Source: Dastarcus helophoroides (lineage: Eukaryota > Arthropoda > Insecta > Coleoptera > Bothrideridae). From it: 64,000 bases of DNA. Below, piece by piece: positions 62,908 to 64,000 of the stretch; within the stretch, counting starts at the first letter, position 1; every line of letters starts with the position of its first letter. The notes below the pieces were generated by a model, which was not told the origin of the DNA, ran no database searches, and worked only from the letters and a program-made list of their open reading frames with translations. The DNA lies in contig CM053326.1 of assembly GCA_028583605.1 (NCBI GenBank), positions 37,108,931 through 37,172,930 of the forward strand, in the 5' to 3' direction. A program made the translations under genes and the position numbers.

Positions 62908-63537
62908 CCGCGAGTAGGATGTGAAAACAAAGATACATGGCGATGAACCGCCTTCTTAAACAAGGATCTGTTGAAATTTTGGGGGAAAAATTCCGTCCGG
63001 TAACGAATTCCATAGCTTGCTAGTTCTATAAAAAAAGAGTCTCCAATGATAGAAGTCCTCACTGTATCAAGCTAGACCACACAAGAATTTTCTGTCTCCG
63101 ACTGTCTTGTATGAATTAAAAATCTTATCCTTGTAAGGATGCTATTAGTTTCTGCGAGCATCTCCCATAAAAGTACTTGTAGAAAAGAGACAAGTCGCCA
63201 ACCATTCGCCTGTGCTCTAGTGTTTCGAGAGAATCTGTCAGACTCTCGTCATCAGTTAGGCGAATCGCTCTGCTTTGAATTGAATCCAAGAGAGCTAAAG
63301 TGTGTTTTGGGACTGAACTCCAAACATAAGAACAGTATTCTAGTGTTGGCCTAACTTGAGCTTTGTATAGTGTGAGTAGCTGATGAGATGTGAAGTACTT
63401 TTTAGCTCTAAAAAGAAAGCCTAGCTTCTGAGAGGCGGATTTGGCAATGACGCGCACATGATTTTCCCAAAAGAAGTTAGTGCTCGCATTCATTCCTAGG
63501 ATAGATCGATTAGATCCCATCGAACGACTGTCTTGCA
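62908..63537 (-). mobile_element. LINE family L copy, 3' tail missing
   Basis: Minus strand. One open stretch of 137 codons covers NASTNFFWENHVRVIAKSAS, QKLGFLFRAKKYFTSHQLLT, VRPTLEYCSYVWSSVPKHT and DDESLTDSLETLEHRRM. The last 50 or so bases of the family tail are absent, and the 5' side passes directly into another copy. Confidence 0.85.
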
Positions 63538-64000
63538 TGCCTCAAAAATCTTGCCCTTGGGGGGATCAACCCTATTAGTTCCTGCGAGGATCTCCCATGA
63601 AAGTATTTGTAGAAAAGAGATAAGTCAACAACCATCCGCCTGGGCTCTACTGTTGCAAGAGAATCGGTCAAACTCTTGTCATCAATCGAGCGAATTGCTC
63701 TTCTTTGAACTACATCCAAAAGAGTCAAAGTGTGGTTTGGGGCTCAACTCCAATCATGAGAACATTATTCTATGGTTGGCCTTACTTATGCTTTGTATAG
63801 AGTGAACAGCTAATGAGATGTGAAGTACTTTTTAGCCAAGCTTTTGAGAAGCGAACTTGGCAGTGGCGCGCACATGATCGTCCCAAGAGAAGTTAGTTAA
63901 TTTAATTTTTTCCTAGAATAGGAGTATTCTGATGTGGACCTTACTTGAGCTTTGGATAGAGTGAGCAGCTGATGGGATGTGACGTACTTTTTAGCTCTAC
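63538..64000 (-). mobile_element. Second LINE family L copy, fused head to tail, runs off the edge
   Basis: Minus strand. Repeats the same coding region (DDKSLTDSLATVEPRRMVVD, FYKYFHGRSSQELIGLIPP) directly upstream of the previous copy, starting inside the element rather than at its tail. Divergence between the copies is about 10-15% by eye. It continues beyond the window. Confidence 0.8.

Overview
This is animal, almost certainly insect, nuclear DNA: AT-rich, with intron-containing genes bounded by GT/AG splice sites and many transposon relics. The four recognisable proteins are conserved animal genes, and the neurobeachin exons read closest to the insect (rugose) form. The order is not decidable from this window; a beetle is only a guess.

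Layout. 1-3360 (+): 3' part of a Sec24A/B-type COPII coat gene, open at the left edge. 3361-7898: intergenic, mostly degenerate A/T-rich repeat. 7899-10423 (-): complete six-exon YIPF6-like Golgi membrane protein gene. 10424-10861: short divergent promoter region. 10862-12966 (+): complete four-exon ZNF330/NOA36-like gene with a LINE fragment in intron 1. 14679-27413 (-): last ten exons of neurobeachin (rugose; PH-BEACH, BEACH and WD40 parts), convergent with ZNF330. The next upstream neurobeachin exon is not in the window, so 27414-64000 is most simply one neurobeachin intron of at least 36.6 kb.

The intron part is a graveyard of mobile elements: a degraded two-ORF non-LTR element (about 22.7-26.8 kb), a Jockey-type relic (50.2-51.6 kb), six or more 5'-truncated copies of a third LINE family sharing one 3' tail, two cecropia-like mariner relics, pogo-like and PIF/Harbinger-like miniature elements, a probable hAT-like element, fold-back hairpins and recent tandem duplications. 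The background is a very large, decayed repeat built on the self-complementary core AAATTTCGAAATTT, which changes strand polarity from block to block. Several less repetitive islands, one holding four homeodomain-type sites at helical spacing, are candidates for conserved regulatory DNA.

Three of the genes (Sec24, YIPF6, neurobeachin) act in membrane traffic, but their adjacency need not be functional. The most notable observations are a one-base frameshift in an otherwise perfect neurobeachin reading frame, a three-layer nested insertion at 60.5-61.8 kb, a probable hAT-like element holding a mariner at 33.9-37.7 kb, a 293-bp near-perfect hairpin at 55.5-55.8 kb, and the polarised AAATTTCGAAATTT repeat. 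No clearly new molecular system was found.
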